A stretch of 64,000 bases of DNA, taken from positions 2,542,001 through 2,606,000 of the forward strand of contig NZ_CP116034.1 of assembly GCF_027945075.1 (NCBI RefSeq), given 5' to 3'. This document shows, piece after piece, positions 1 through 9,620 of the stretch. The position numbers were made by a program, and so were the translations under genes. Each line of letters begins with the position of its first letter. Position 1 is the first letter of the stretch. The notes below the pieces were generated by a model. That model searched no databases. It was not told where the DNA came from and saw only the letters and a program-made list of their open reading frames with translations. This DNA is from Chryseobacterium sp. CY350. GTDB lineage: Bacteria; Bacteroidota; Bacteroidia; Flavobacteriales; Weeksellaceae.

Positions 1-1269
1 TTTATCGTGCCGTTTATCAAAATCAACGGCAATCCTTTCTTTCTATTTAATGTAATCGATAGAGAGTTTTTCATCGTTGGACAACCATTTTATCCACAAG
101 ATTTTTTCATTCTGACGTTGGGAGCGATCGCCTCACTGTTATTTATTATTATTTTTACGATTGCATTCGGAAGAATTTTCTGCGGGTGGATTTGCCCTCA
201 GACAATTTTTATGGAATCTATATTTCGTAAAATAGAATATCTAATTGAAGGTGACCGAAACAAGCAGATGAAGCTTGACAGACAAGAATGGAATAGCGAG
301 AAAATCTGGAAGAGAAGTTTGAAATGGTCAATCTACGTTATTATTTCATTGATCATCACTCATTTCATGTTTATGTATATTGTCGGTTATGAGCAGGTGT
401 TGGATATCGTTTCTGACGGACCATTTGCTCATCCTACCAATTTTATTGTAATGATTCTTTTCACTGCGGCATTCTATTTTGTTTTTACATGGTTTAGAGA
501 GCAGGTTTGTACATTAGTTTGTCCTTACGGAAGATTACAAGGAGTCTTGATTGATAAGGAAACAATTAATGTCTTCTACGATTTCAACAGAGGTGAAAAC
601 CGTTCAAAATGGAGAAAAGGTGAAGATCGGAAAGCTGCCGGAAAAGGCGACTGTATCGATTGCTACCAGTGCGTTGTGGTGTGCCCAACGGGAATTGACA
701 TCAGAGACGGTCAACAGTTGGAGTGCATTAATTGCACAGCTTGTATCGATGCGTGTGATGAAGTAATGGAAAAAGTTGGATTACCGAAGGGCTTGGTACG
801 CTACGCGTCAGAAAAAGAAATAGAAACCGGAGCACCTTATAAGTTCACCGGAAGAATGAAAGGTTTTGCAATAGTTTTGGTTTTTCTAATGGGCTTTTTA
901 GGCTTTTTATTATCAAGCCGAGGTGAGATGGAAGCTAAATTTATCAAGCCCGCAGGAAGTACATTTTTTGTAAGAGACGGTAAAATCACCAATACCTACA
1001 ACTATACTTTTCTTAACAAAACCAACGATAAAAAAATCGTTACCATTAAAGTCATTGAGCCAGCGAAAGGCGAAATCAGCTCTAGTGGATCAAGCAAAAT
1101 TACAGTGAATCGTGATAAAATCACAAAAGGTACCATCAATATCAGCTTCCCGGAAAATGCAATGAAATTGTCTAAACAAAATATAAAAATTGGAGTTTAT
1201 GACACTAAAGGAGAGCTTATAGATTCTTACGAAACTTATTTCGAAGGACCATTTAAATTACAATTTTAA
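1..1269 (+). CDS. ccoG: Cytochrome c oxidase accessory protein CcoG, 5'-truncated by the window
   Basis: This is a membrane ferredoxin needed to assemble cbb3-type cytochrome oxidase; the family is thought to handle copper and electrons during maturation. The reading frame is open to the window edge (the residues before the GTG at 7 are F-I-V), so the true start lies upstream. Several hydrophobic segments are followed by two ferredoxin-type cysteine clusters at about residues 216 and 240 counted from that GTG (CIDCYQCVVVCP and CINCTACIDACD). A further membrane segment near residue 290 leads into a C-terminal Ig-like domain, which is the usual FixG/CcoG order. A fixH-like gene starts 11 nt downstream, which supports a cco assembly operon. 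Confidence 0.95.
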   Translation, partial: FIVPFIKINGNPFFLFNVIDREFFIVGQPFYPQDFFILTLGAIASLLFIIIFTIAFGRIFCGWICPQTIFMESIFRKIEYLIEGDRNKQMKLDRQEWNSEKIWKRSLKWSIYVIISLIITHFMFMYIVGYEQVLDIVSDGPFAHPTNFIVMILFTAAFYFVFTWFREQVCTLVCPYGRLQGVLIDKETINVFYDFNRGENRSKWRKGEDRKAAGKGDCIDCYQCVVVCPTGIDIRDGQQLECINCTACIDACDEVMEKVGLPKGLVRYASEKEIETGAPYKFTGRMKGFAIVLVFLMGFLGFLLSSRGEMEAKFIKPAGSTFFVRDGKITNTYNYTFLNKTNDKKIVTIKVIEPAKGEISSSGSSKITVNRDKITKGTINISFPENAMKLSKQNIKIGVYDTKGELIDSYETYFEGPFKLQF

Positions 1270-1280
1270 TTTTTTAAAAA

Positions 1281-1733
1281 ATGAAAAACTTCACTTGGGG
1301 ACACGGCGTATTTATCGCTCTAGGATCATTTATTATATTTATTTTGTCAATGCTATTTCTGTTTCCAAACGGACAAAAAAACTCTGAAATGGTAACAGAT
1401 AAGTACTACGAAGAAGAACTGGAATATCAAACCGTAATTGATGCAAAAAGAAGAGCAGATACTTTGCAAGACAAGCCCGTCTATTCTCAGAATGCAGACG
1501 GTATAAAAATGACCTTTCCAAAAGATATTAACAACGCAAATTCTAAGATAAAATTTGTACTCAACAGATCAGATGATCAGAATTTAGACATCAAAAGATC
1601 TGAACAACTCGACGCCAATCAATCTTTTACGATTCCTGCAAAAGTTTTGACAAAAGGAAATTACACGTTACGATTGATGTGGACTACCAACAAAACAGAC
1701 TACCGACTGGATTATGATGTGATATGGAAATAG
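1281..1733 (+). CDS. FixH-family protein
   Basis: This is a 150-residue protein with one N-terminal membrane anchor (about residues 8-28) and a periplasmic domain, the layout of FixH proteins that accompany cbb3 oxidase assembly. It begins 11 nt after ccoG and its last 10 nt overlap the next gene, so the three are almost surely cotranscribed. The periplasmic part contains a beta-rich FixH-like stretch ending in YRLDYDVIWK. The role in copper handling or oxidase maturation is inferred from family and neighbourhood, because no metal-binding motif stands out. Confidence 0.85.
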   Translation: MKNFTWGHGVFIALGSFIIFILSMLFLFPNGQKNSEMVTDKYYEEELEYQTVIDAKRRADTLQDKPVYSQNADGIKMTFPKDINNANSKIKFVLNRSDDQNLDIKRSEQLDANQSFTIPAKVLTKGNYTLRLMWTTNKTDYRLDYDVIWK

Positions 1734-2488
1734 CACTTGTAATATCGGCAATCGCTTTAGGTTTTGCTTCCGGTTTTCACTGTATCGGAATGTGCGGCCC
1801 TATTGCATTGTCAATGGGATTGACAAAAAAGCAGGCAACCAATTTCTACCTTCAAAATTTAACCTATCAATTCGGCAGAATTTTCACTTACGCTTTATTA
1901 GGTGGAATTCTAGGAATTATCGGTGAAGGTTTTGAAATGGCAGGTTTTCAACAGTATTTGACCATTGCAGTTGGTGTTTTATTAATTGTAATGGCTATAT
2001 TCTCATTTGGAGGAAGAGATTTTGCTTCAAAAATTCCATTTTTTTCTAAATTTTTGTTTAAAGTCAAATCAAACTTAGGCAAACTATTACAAAAAGCAGA
2101 TTACCGCTCAAGATTTACCACCGGAATCCTCAACGGATTTCTTCCCTGCGGAATGGTTTACATGGCTCTAACCGCAAGTTTAGCATCAGGCGGAATTTGG
2201 CAAGGAGCTTCTTACATGGCTTTATTCGGATTGGGCACACTTCCTTTCATGTTTACAGTAGTTCTCGTCGGAAATCTTATGAATCAGGCTTTCAGGCTTA
2301 AAATTTTAAAAGCCGTTCCTGTGATTATGATTATCCTTGGCGGATTATTTATCGTAAGAGGTTTAGAATTGGGAATTCCATACATTTCTCCAAGAGCTGA
2401 AGCGATGACCATTTCTAAAGATAATAATGGTGAATGTCATTTGCCTGGAGATCATAGCACGCATCCGCATAATGCGAATTGTCATTAA
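1724..2488 (+). CDS. Sulfite exporter TauE/SafE-family membrane protein of the cbb3 assembly cluster
   Basis: This 254-residue polytopic membrane protein belongs to the TauE/SafE (UreH-like) group commonly found beside ccoG/fixH in Bacteroidota. Two copies of a related motif are visible: FHCIGMCGP near residue 19 and NGFLPCGMVY near residue 139. They mark the internal repeat of the family and place cysteines in or near membrane helices. The C-terminal tail is rich in His and Cys (ECHLPGDHSTHPHNANCH), which suggests metal binding. Start is the ATG that overlaps the end of the fixH-like gene. Copper or another metal for the oxidase is a plausible cargo, but this is inferred. Confidence 0.85.
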   Translation: MEIALVISAIALGFASGFHCIGMCGPIALSMGLTKKQATNFYLQNLTYQFGRIFTYALLGGILGIIGEGFEMAGFQQYLTIAVGVLLIVMAIFSFGGRDFASKIPFFSKFLFKVKSNLGKLLQKADYRSRFTTGILNGFLPCGMVYMALTASLASGGIWQGASYMALFGLGTLPFMFTVVLVGNLMNQAFRLKILKAVPVIMIILGGLFIVRGLELGIPYISPRAEAMTISKDNNGECHLPGDHSTHPHNANCH

Positions 2489-2520
2489 AATTTAATAAAT
2501 CAAATTATAAATCATGAATT

Positions 2521-2547
2521 GCGATTATAGTTTGGACAATCGCTTTT
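2521..2547 (+). terminator. Possible weak terminator after the cco cluster
   Basis: GCGATT at 2521-2526 pairs with AATCGC at 2538-2543 and a short T run follows. The stem is only six pairs, so this is tentative. The rest of 2489-2700 holds no gene that I can support. Confidence 0.35.
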
Positions 2548-2703
2548 CTGTTACCAGTGTCCTTCTATCTGTTTCAGAATCCACACACAAAGGGAATTAG
2601 TCTTGTTGATTAAAAATCTGTTTAATCATTATATAATTGGAATTATTATTTTGCTCACATTCAAAAAGTTGGCAAATATTATCAACAGATAACAATGAAA
2701 CAA

Positions 2704-2730
2704 AAAACCACCGAAGTGTTCGGTGGTTTT
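2704..2730. terminator. Bidirectional terminator between convergent cco cluster and serS
   Basis: A perfect 12-bp inverted repeat (AAAACCACCGAA at 2704-2715 and its complement at 2719-2730) surrounds a GTG loop, with A and T runs on the two sides. It sits 20 nt past the serS stop and can also end plus-strand transcripts. Confidence 0.85.
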
Positions 2731-2749
2731 ATTATATAAATTTAGAATT

Positions 2750-4018
2750 TTAATTAATTAACTCAAACTTCGCGTATTCAGCGATTTTCTTTGGAAGTTT
2801 AATTCCTTCTTCAGTCTGATTGTTCTCCAGCAAAGCGGCCATAATTCTCGGTAAAGCCATCGCAGAACCGTTTAAAGTATGAACCAATTGAGTTTTTCCG
2901 TCAGATTTGTAACGACACTTCAATCTGTTTGCCTGGAAGGTTTCAAAATTTGAAACTGAACTTACTTCAAGCCATTTTTCCTGAGCAGCGCTCCAAACTT
3001 CAAAATCATACGTCATTGCAGATGCAAAACCTGTGTCTCCACCACAAAGTCTCAAAACTCTGTATGGCAATTCAAGATCAGTCAGAATTTCTTTGATGTG
3101 TTCTACCATTTCTTCCAAAACTGCATAAGAATTTTCAGGCTTCTCCAATCTTACAATTTCTACTTTTTCAAACTGGTGAAGACGATTTAACCCTCTTACA
3201 TGAGCACCGTAACTTCCCGCTTCTCTTCTGTAGCATTGAGAAAAAGCTGTGTTTTTAATCGGAAGATCTTTTTCATCCAACAAAACATCACGATAAAGAT
3301 TAGTCACAGGAACTTCCGCTGTCGGAATTAAATACAATTCATCTGCATTAATATAATACATCTGCCCTTCTTTGTCCGGCAACTGACCCGTTCCATATCC
3401 TGAAGCTTCATTTACAACGTGGGGCGGATTCACCTCAAGGTAACCGGCATCAACATTTTTATCTAAAAAATACTGAACCAAAGCCCGCTGCAATCTTGCT
3501 CCTTTCCCAAAATAAACCGGGAAACCTGCTCCAGCGATTTTTACACCTAATTCAAAATCAATTAAGTTATATTTTTTTGCTAATTCCCAATGTGGAATTG
3601 CACCTTCGCCCAAACCTTCAACGTCATGAGACTGATAAATAATTTCGTTATCGTCCGCAGAAATTCCGGCTTTTACCAATTCGTACGGCACGTTTGGAAT
3701 TTGATATAAAATATCCAATAATTTCTTCTCAATCACCTCCAACTGTGACTTCAATTCGGTGCTCGACTCTTTGAACTGTGCTGTTTTAGATTTTGATGCT
3801 TCAGCTTCTTCTCTTTTTCCTTCTTTCATTAAAATACCAATTTCTTTGGAGATTTTGTTGATTTCGGAAAGTTGAGAATCTAATTCAAACTGAATTTTTT
3901 TTCTTTCCTCGTCAGTAACGATCGCCTCGTTTACCAACTCAGGATTTTTGAATTGTCTCTTTTGAAGACCTTCTAAAACGCGTTCTTTGTTTTCGCGCAA
4001 AAAATTGACTTGTAACAT
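2750..4018 (-). CDS. serS: Seryl-tRNA synthetase
   Basis: It charges tRNA-Ser with serine in the cytosol. At 422 residues it has the normal length of the bacterial enzyme. The N-terminal third is the charged, helical tRNA-binding arm. The class II catalytic core follows with TAEVPVTN, the motif 2 region CYRREAGSYG and the C-terminal motif 3 stretch NGSAMALPRIMAALLE. Start is the ATG at 4018. A 96-nt gap containing a TAAATTTG -7 box separates it from the upstream lipoprotein gene, so it probably has its own promoter. A strong hairpin terminator follows the stop. Confidence 0.98.
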   Translation of the reverse strand: MLQVNFLRENKERVLEGLQKRQFKNPELVNEAIVTDEERKKIQFELDSQLSEINKISKEIGILMKEGKREEAEASKSKTAQFKESSTELKSQLEVIEKKLLDILYQIPNVPYELVKAGISADDNEIIYQSHDVEGLGEGAIPHWELAKKYNLIDFELGVKIAGAGFPVYFGKGARLQRALVQYFLDKNVDAGYLEVNPPHVVNEASGYGTGQLPDKEGQMYYINADELYLIPTAEVPVTNLYRDVLLDEKDLPIKNTAFSQCYRREAGSYGAHVRGLNRLHQFEKVEIVRLEKPENSYAVLEEMVEHIKEILTDLELPYRVLRLCGGDTGFASAMTYDFEVWSAAQEKWLEVSSVSNFETFQANRLKCRYKSDGKTQLVHTLNGSAMALPRIMAALLENNQTEEGIKLPKKIAEYAKFELIN

Positions 4019-4102
4019 AAAGTGTTTTATAGTTTTAGATTCATTATGTAAAGTTTAAAAATCAAAATTTAGACAATTAAACCTCAAAAAGAACTGTTGA
4101 TG

Positions 4103-4110
4103 CAAATTTA
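4103..4110 (-). promoter_or_regulatory. Candidate -7 box for serS
   Basis: Read on the minus strand this is TAAATTTG, a full match to the Bacteroidota -7 consensus TAnnTTTG. It lies about 85 nt upstream of the serS ATG. No clear TTTG -33 box is present. Confidence 0.5.
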
Positions 4111-4114
4111 AAGA

Positions 4115-4624
4115 TTATTTTGTGATTTTCACGACATTGCGGCTTTCAGAATCTTTATTGATCGGTAATTCTGATTTATTATACAGAACTCTCGAAACCT
4201 CAAAAACTGAAGGTGTCCAATGGTAAAAAATCTGTAAAGTATCATTATCAACTTCAGCGAATGTAGTGTCTGTAAGTTTTTTAGTAAGCGCAACTCTAAT
4301 CTGAGAACGATACATTCTGTTATCACCATCTCCGCCGCTTTCCAGCTGTCTGGTCGCTCCAGCGATATATTCAATGTAACTCACAGAGTCAGAAATTGAT
4401 TTAAGCGAATTTGAAACCGGAGCATTATCTGTTGTCGCCAGCAGATCGTTCATCGCCACGCTTGTAAATGATCCTATCTTATTTGGAATCAGAAGATTTT
4501 TACCATTTGCATCCTGAATATAAAAACTCATGATCTGATCAATTTTCTGAATAGAATCTTCATCGCTCCTACATCCCATAAGCGCAAAACATCCGAATAA
4601 AATTCCAAAAAGCAGATTTTTCAT
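4115..4624 (-). CDS. Predicted lipoprotein of unknown function
   Basis: This 169-residue protein begins with a lipoprotein signal peptide: a hydrophobic stretch followed by the lipobox ALMGC, so lipidation at Cys18 is expected. The mature part contains no motif that I recognise. The C-terminal half (about residues 85-160) has alternating hydrophobic residues and ends in RNVVKITK. It resembles small gliding- or FKBP-associated lipoproteins of Flavobacteriia only in general layout. It lies between asnB and serS on the same strand, with its own -7 box just before the start. Function unknown. Confidence 0.75.
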   Translation of the reverse strand: MKNLLFGILFGCFALMGCRSDEDSIQKIDQIMSFYIQDANGKNLLIPNKIGSFTSVAMNDLLATTDNAPVSNSLKSISDSVSYIEYIAGATRQLESGGDGDNRMYRSQIRVALTKKLTDTTFAEVDNDTLQIFYHWTPSVFEVSRVLYNKSELPINKDSESRNVVKITK

Positions 4625-4628
4625 AGTA

Positions 4629-4636
4629 CAAAGGTA
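4629..4636 (-). promoter_or_regulatory. Candidate -7 box, possibly giving a leaderless transcript
   Basis: On the minus strand this is TACCTTTG, matching TAnnTTTG, and it ends only four bases before the ATG at 4624. Initiation at the usual distance would place the transcript start at or next to the start codon. The -33 region is not a good match. Confidence 0.5.
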
Positions 4637-4657
4637 AAATATAAAATGAAACTGATT

Positions 4658-6556
4658 TTACTGATTTTCAAAATATTTCTGATACCAAAGTTCAAAAGTA
4701 ACCAATTGCCAGATTTTAACATAATCATACGCATCACTTTGGTTTTTCCACCAATCATCAATAATTTCGTTATTAAAAAAATTCCTTTTTTTAAGACGCT
4801 CTAAGTTCTGAATGATAAAATCCTGAATCTTTTTTTCGTTTTTAATAAAATACGCCAGCGGAAAAGAAAATCCTCGCTTTGGCATATTTAAAACTTCAGA
4901 AGGCAAGTAACTCGCAGCAACTTTTCTTAACAAAGGTTTATTTTGAATTCCATTAAATCTAAAATTTTCGGGTAAAGACGACACATAGTCGATAAGATCA
5001 TTGCTTAAATACGGATATCTAAACTCAACGCCATATTTCATTGCACTGAGATCATCACGGAAAACATGATGAGAAGAGAGAGAATACTTCATATCATATT
5101 CGAACAGTCCGTTGTAATTCTTTTTTTCTGACATGTGATATTCTTTTAAATCTGAATTGATCTCACTATAAATTTCTTTCCTGAAAACTTTTTTTGCCTG
5201 CAGAGGCTTCATTCCGACTTGGCTTTGCCTGAAAAAATCGAACACAAAATCCTGCGAAAAATAGTTTTTTACCTTTGATGAAAATTGGTCTTTTGTCCAT
5301 ATGAAATTTCTTAAAAAATTAAAATTCTTCATCAAAATCCATTTATTTAGTTTTAAGCTGTGAGAATATCCTGCGAACAATTCATCGGCACCGTTTCCGC
5401 TGAGAACGACTTTAAAACCTAAATCTTTAGCATATTCTGCAGCATTCATTAGAACTTCCAGACTGCTGTATGGCTCCTCAAAATGCTGAATATTTTCTTT
5501 CAGCTGATTTAAAATTTCGTCATCTGAAACTTTTTTAATGTGATGCGAAATATCGATTGTTTCAGCAACCAAAGACGCATTTTTCAATTCATCTTCAGAA
5601 AACGGATAAGCTATTGTGAATGCGTTGATGTCATTTTTGTATGGTTTTGATTTGCTTGTAATCAAAGTAGAATCTATTCCTCCACTCATCATGCTTGCAA
5701 CGGGAACGTCTGCATAGAGTTGATTTTTAACACTTTCCGAAAGCAATTCGTCAATTTTCGCCACTGCTTCATTTTCAGAAATATCATCTTTTTGATCAGG
5801 AAAATTCCAGTAAAATTCTTTTTTGGTTGTAAAATCACTTAAATCGAGCGTCATAAAAGACGCAGGTTCTAATGAAAAAATATCTTTGAAACATGTTTCC
5901 GGAGCCAAAGTGGTCTGAAAAAGAAAATTAGTATAAACACCTTGCCAATTGATTTCAGGCTTTAAATTTGCATTTTTGAGAAGAGACTTTATTTCGGAAG
6001 CCCAAAGAATTATATCTTGGTTCTTATAGTAAAAAAGAGGCTTTAAACCAATTCTGTCCCGAGCCAAAATTATTATTTTTTTATCTAAATCTGCCAGAGC
6101 AATGGCAAACATCCCATCAAATCTGGCAAACATTTCATTTCCCCATTCTTGATATGATTTTAAAATAACTTCGGTATCTGAACTGCTTTTAAATTGATAA
6201 CCTAAATTTTCAAGTTCTTTTCTGATTTTTTTAAAATTGTAAATTTCCCCGTTGAAAGTAATCGTAATTTTTTCGTCATCTGAAAGCATCGGCTGATGAC
6301 CGTTTTCGGATAAATCTAAAATAGAAAGCCTGCGAAAACCCAGAGCTAATTTGGATTTTTCATCTTTTAAAACTGGAAATATTTCTTTAATTTTCTGAGT
6401 GGAATCGTCTCCCGAAAAAGATTTCCCCGGAAAACTGTCAGAAAGCCAAAAACCCTCATCATCCGGGCCACGGTGTTTGATGGCCTTATTCATTTCTAAA
6501 ATATTCTTAGAAGAAATTTCTTTCTTAAATGAATAATAACCGCAGATTCCGCACAT
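4658..6556 (-). CDS. asnB: Asparagine synthase (glutamine-hydrolysing)
   Basis: This 632-residue enzyme has the two-domain architecture of AsnB. The N-terminal Ntn glutaminase begins MCGICGYY, with Cys2 as the nucleophile exposed after Met removal. The C-terminal synthetase domain carries the PP-loop MMSGGIDSTLI near residue 290 and LSGNGADELFAGYSH near residue 387. It converts aspartate, glutamine and ATP to asparagine. Its position directly downstream of a flippase and a glycosyltransferase matches AsnB paralogues found in surface-polysaccharide clusters, where they may amidate sugar acids. From sequence alone I cannot separate housekeeping from glycan-modifying use. Confidence 0.93.
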   Translation of the reverse strand: MCGICGYYSFKKEISSKNILEMNKAIKHRGPDDEGFWLSDSFPGKSFSGDDSTQKIKEIFPVLKDEKSKLALGFRRLSILDLSENGHQPMLSDDEKITITFNGEIYNFKKIRKELENLGYQFKSSSDTEVILKSYQEWGNEMFARFDGMFAIALADLDKKIIILARDRIGLKPLFYYKNQDIILWASEIKSLLKNANLKPEINWQGVYTNFLFQTTLAPETCFKDIFSLEPASFMTLDLSDFTTKKEFYWNFPDQKDDISENEAVAKIDELLSESVKNQLYADVPVASMMSGGIDSTLITSKSKPYKNDINAFTIAYPFSEDELKNASLVAETIDISHHIKKVSDDEILNQLKENIQHFEEPYSSLEVLMNAAEYAKDLGFKVVLSGNGADELFAGYSHSLKLNKWILMKNFNFLRNFIWTKDQFSSKVKNYFSQDFVFDFFRQSQVGMKPLQAKKVFRKEIYSEINSDLKEYHMSEKKNYNGLFEYDMKYSLSSHHVFRDDLSAMKYGVEFRYPYLSNDLIDYVSSLPENFRFNGIQNKPLLRKVAASYLPSEVLNMPKRGFSFPLAYFIKNEKKIQDFIIQNLERLKKRNFFNNEIIDDWWKNQSDAYDYVKIWQLVTFELWYQKYFENQ

Positions 6557-6623
6557 ATATCTGATTTTTAAAATGTAAAAATATAAAATGTTTTAAGGAA
6601 ATTACCTTTTGACTTTTCGGAAC

Positions 6624-7883
6624 TCACTTATTATTTTTAAATCTCTCCAAAAAAAACATAATCTCATTTTTCGAAAACATAAAATCTTTAAAACTGAAAT
6701 CATTTGTTCGGTAAAATTTCCAGAACAGTATTGCTGCGGAAGCGCAGTAGGAAGTTGTTGTAACTATACAGACTCCTACAATTCCCCATTTCGGAATCAC
6801 AAGAAAAGAAAGCAAAACCGTGATGATTAATCCTACAATAGATTTAATATTCAGAATTCTGAGTTCTCTTATTCCTGAAAAAAAATATCCTATCATGTCA
6901 CTGACTGCAATTGCAAAAATTCCTGGTGAAAGAAGCAGCATTATTAGTTTGGTTTCGCCAAACTCACTTCCGAAAATCATCTTGTAAAACTGAGCGGGAA
7001 TAATGATAATTCCACAAATGAATACAAACATTAATAAAACCGAAAGTCTAAGGGAAGATTTTGTTTTTTCGACCGATTCCTGTAGATTTTTGCTGTTGAC
7101 GACTTCAGAATAAAGCACCACCGCAATACTTCGAGTGATCGTCCAGATTGCTTCAGAAAACGTAATTCCGATAGAAAATATTCCTACCGCTGTAATTCCT
7201 TGAAAATATTCTAAAAAATAAAAAGAAAGTCTGTAATTCAAAAACTGAATAAATGCGCTCAACTGGGTCTTCCAACCATATTCAAACATGCTGCGAAATT
7301 CAGATGCGGAAAATTTAAACTCAGAAAATCTGCTTTTTTTTGTGATTTGATAAAAACTAATTAAAGATAAAACAGCCAGACAAAATATCTGAGCCAAAAA
7401 GTATACAGAAACATCTTTTATATCCACAAAATAGATTAAAACTGCAAGAAAAACCACATGCAATAGCTGCTGCAGCACGGTGTACAAGTTAAAAAGTTTA
7501 ATATTCTGCGTACCTACAAAAAGGCTGACATTGGTCGCAAGTAAAGATGATAAAATAGAAATTGCTATCAAATAAAACAAAAAATGATGGTCAATCGATG
7601 TAAAACTGAAAATTAACGGAATGGTAAACCCCGTTACGATAGACCAGAGATACGAATATGAAAGAATCTGTTCTATTTCAAATTTACTCGCAAAATAGGA
7701 CGCGCTGCTTCCCGAGAAAATACTGCTGAAGAAACTCACGATGGCAACATTTGCGATCACTATTGAGATCGTTCCTTTTCCCTCGCTGCCCCACATGTTG
7801 GTAGAAAAAATTACTAAGCCAAAGCTCAGAAGGAGAATCAGAAAACGGGAAAGAAATGTCTGAACAACTTTTAGCTGCTTCAT
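6624..7883 (-). CDS. Polysaccharide flippase-like membrane protein (MATE/Wzx type)
   Basis: This 419-residue protein has about 12 predicted membrane segments spread over its length, with the pattern of lipopolysaccharide flippases (polysaccharide biosynthesis protein family). It would move lipid-linked glycans across the inner membrane. The ATG overlaps the stop of the upstream glycosyltransferase in an ATGA arrangement (7880-7883), which implies translational coupling. Conserved short motifs are not visible in this family, so the call rests on hydrophobic profile and context. asnB starts 67 nt downstream. Confidence 0.82.
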   Translation of the reverse strand: MKQLKVVQTFLSRFLILLLSFGLVIFSTNMWGSEGKGTISIVIANVAIVSFFSSIFSGSSASYFASKFEIEQILSYSYLWSIVTGFTIPLIFSFTSIDHHFLFYLIAISILSSLLATNVSLFVGTQNIKLFNLYTVLQQLLHVVFLAVLIYFVDIKDVSVYFLAQIFCLAVLSLISFYQITKKSRFSEFKFSASEFRSMFEYGWKTQLSAFIQFLNYRLSFYFLEYFQGITAVGIFSIGITFSEAIWTITRSIAVVLYSEVVNSKNLQESVEKTKSSLRLSVLLMFVFICGIIIIPAQFYKMIFGSEFGETKLIMLLLSPGIFAIAVSDMIGYFFSGIRELRILNIKSIVGLIITVLLSFLVIPKWGIVGVCIVTTTSYCASAAILFWKFYRTNDFSFKDFMFSKNEIMFFLERFKNNK

Positions 7884-9022
7884 TCTGTGTTTTTAGGGAG
7901 CGATTTAGAGATAAATTTAACAAAAGTATCTCGTATAACATTCCAGTTATATTTTTCCTGAAAAGATTTTACTGCATTATCTGAATGAAGATTATAAAGT
8001 TTAGGCTCTTTAATATATTTTTCTATATAATCAGCGATTGCTTCAGCATCTTCCGGATCGACGAGAAAGCCGAAATCAAAAGGTGAAATATGTTGTCTGA
8101 TACCTTTTAAATTTGAGTAAATGACCGGTTTTCCGGCTCCCAGATAATAAAATAATTTAATCGGCAGCGAGTGGTGATTTTCAAAATTAAAGGCTCTCAG
8201 GTCGAAACAAATATCTGCGTCAGAGAATGATTCTGAGAATTTTTCGTAAGCAGCAGGTTTTCTTATTTCAATACTTTTAAAAGAATATCTGGAAAGTAAT
8301 TCTGAAAAATAGATTTCATCTTCCGCTTTTCTTGCAGATCCTACAATCAATATTTTTACTTGCAGATTCGGATTACGCTTTTTCAGAATGTCAACGGCTC
8401 GAAAAAAACGTCCTATTCCTTTATCTTCTGAAATGGCTCCCGTATAACACAGTGTAATATTTTCAGATCTAAAGCTTTTTTTGCTTTGTAAAACATATTT
8501 TTCATCAGGATAATACGGAATCGTCACTGATTTCTTAAAAGGAAAAAAATAATATAGAGGAAATTTCTTAGTTTCTTCCCCGAATATAAAATGATTACTC
8601 AAAAAACCTGCATACAACTGAATCAGAAAAAATTTAACTCCCTGTACGAGCTTTTTTACAGGATTAAAATCCCGAAGCATTGACATCGCGGGATACCATT
8701 CTGTAATGTCATAAATGATGGTCACCTTCTTCTTTTTGCGAAATTTAGAGGCCGCAAACACGGGAATTGGTTCTGAACAAATGATACAATCTGGTTGATA
8801 AGACTCGCAAACTCCGAGCAACTTATTGATTTTATATGCAGAAGACTTTTCTAAAGCAACTATGGATTCTATTTGAATACTATTGATCTCGCCTATAAAA
8901 TCTGATGACAGACTGCATATTTTCACTTCATAATTCATTTTTACAAGCGCTGTTGCCTGATGAAAAAAGATGCGGTCATCATTGTAATGGTGTGCAGTAG
9001 TTAAAAACAGAATTTTTGACAT
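7880..9022 (-). CDS. Glycosyltransferase (GT4-like, GT-B fold)
   Basis: This 380-residue protein fits a GT-B retaining glycosyltransferase. The N-terminal half contains the opening strand KILFLTTAHHYNDDRIFFHQ and a domain dealing with the acceptor. The C-terminal half has LCYTGAISEDKGIGRFFRAV near residue 193 (nucleotide-sugar domain entry) and PIKLFYYLGAGKPVIYSN near residue 288, in which the family's E-x7-E-like region is poorly kept. It lies first in a short operon with the flippase. Likely role is adding a sugar to a lipid-linked surface glycan; donor and acceptor cannot be deduced. Confidence 0.85.
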   Translation of the reverse strand: MSKILFLTTAHHYNDDRIFFHQATALVKMNYEVKICSLSSDFIGEINSIQIESIVALEKSSAYKINKLLGVCESYQPDCIICSEPIPVFAASKFRKKKKVTIIYDITEWYPAMSMLRDFNPVKKLVQGVKFFLIQLYAGFLSNHFIFGEETKKFPLYYFFPFKKSVTIPYYPDEKYVLQSKKSFRSENITLCYTGAISEDKGIGRFFRAVDILKKRNPNLQVKILIVGSARKAEDEIYFSELLSRYSFKSIEIRKPAAYEKFSESFSDADICFDLRAFNFENHHSLPIKLFYYLGAGKPVIYSNLKGIRQHISPFDFGFLVDPEDAEAIADYIEKYIKEPKLYNLHSDNAVKSFQEKYNWNVIRDTFVKFISKSLPKNTE

Positions 9023-9106
9023 CTCAAAAGTATCTTGACAAAAAAATCCTCGTAAGTTTCAGCAATAAGGAAACATAGAGGAAATGATAATATTTTTAAT
9101 CTGAAA

Positions 9107-9595
9107 TTATTTGATCCCGGCCGCCCAACTTCTGTTAAAAGGCAAAAGGAAATTTCCTAAGAATTCAAGATAAGTATTTTTTGAAAAGTCGAAAACATCA
9201 ATATCTTTTGATAATTCCCCACTTCTTATTTTATTTTTAAAATCTATAAGTTTAAGGGTTTTTACTTCACCGTTTTCAAGAAAACTCGCCTTCATTCTGT
9301 CAAATAATTCCAATTGATATTCTTCGTCAATTTCCCGCATAATTTTCCCCAATGCATCGATGCTGCATCCTGAAGCCATTTCTTTCTCTTCATCCACACA
9401 AATAATGATAAATTGATTTTTTTCAATTTTAAATGAAGAAGAAAGCGGTTTACCATGAGCTGCCCATCCTGCAAGAAAGTCATACAGTTTCTCAGTAATT
9501 ACCTTTGCTTCTTTTGTTGTGAAAGATCTTGACGCAGGATAAATAATCACTCTGTAATCTTCGGCTTCAACTATATTTGATTCTTCGATTTTCAT
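9107..9595 (-). CDS. Conserved Bacteroidota protein, often labelled ABC transporter ATPase
   Basis: This 162-residue soluble protein has no signal peptide, Walker motifs or membrane segments. From memory, homologues in Flavobacteriia carry the legacy name ABC transporter ATPase, which the sequence does not support. Visible features are RVIIYPASRSFT near residue 14, AHGKPLSSSFKI near residue 51 and FIIICVDEEKEMASGCSIDA near residue 67. In related genomes I recall it near the paired Fe-S proteins and MCE gene, which also lie just upstream here (with one membrane-protein gene inserted). Function unknown. Confidence 0.75.
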   Translation of the reverse strand: MKIEESNIVEAEDYRVIIYPASRSFTTKEAKVITEKLYDFLAGWAAHGKPLSSSFKIEKNQFIIICVDEEKEMASGCSIDALGKIMREIDEEYQLELFDRMKASFLENGEVKTLKLIDFKNKIRSGELSKDIDVFDFSKNTYLEFLGNFLLPFNRSWAAGIK

Positions 9596-9620
9596 TTTAA
9601 TTTATTTGAATACAAAATTA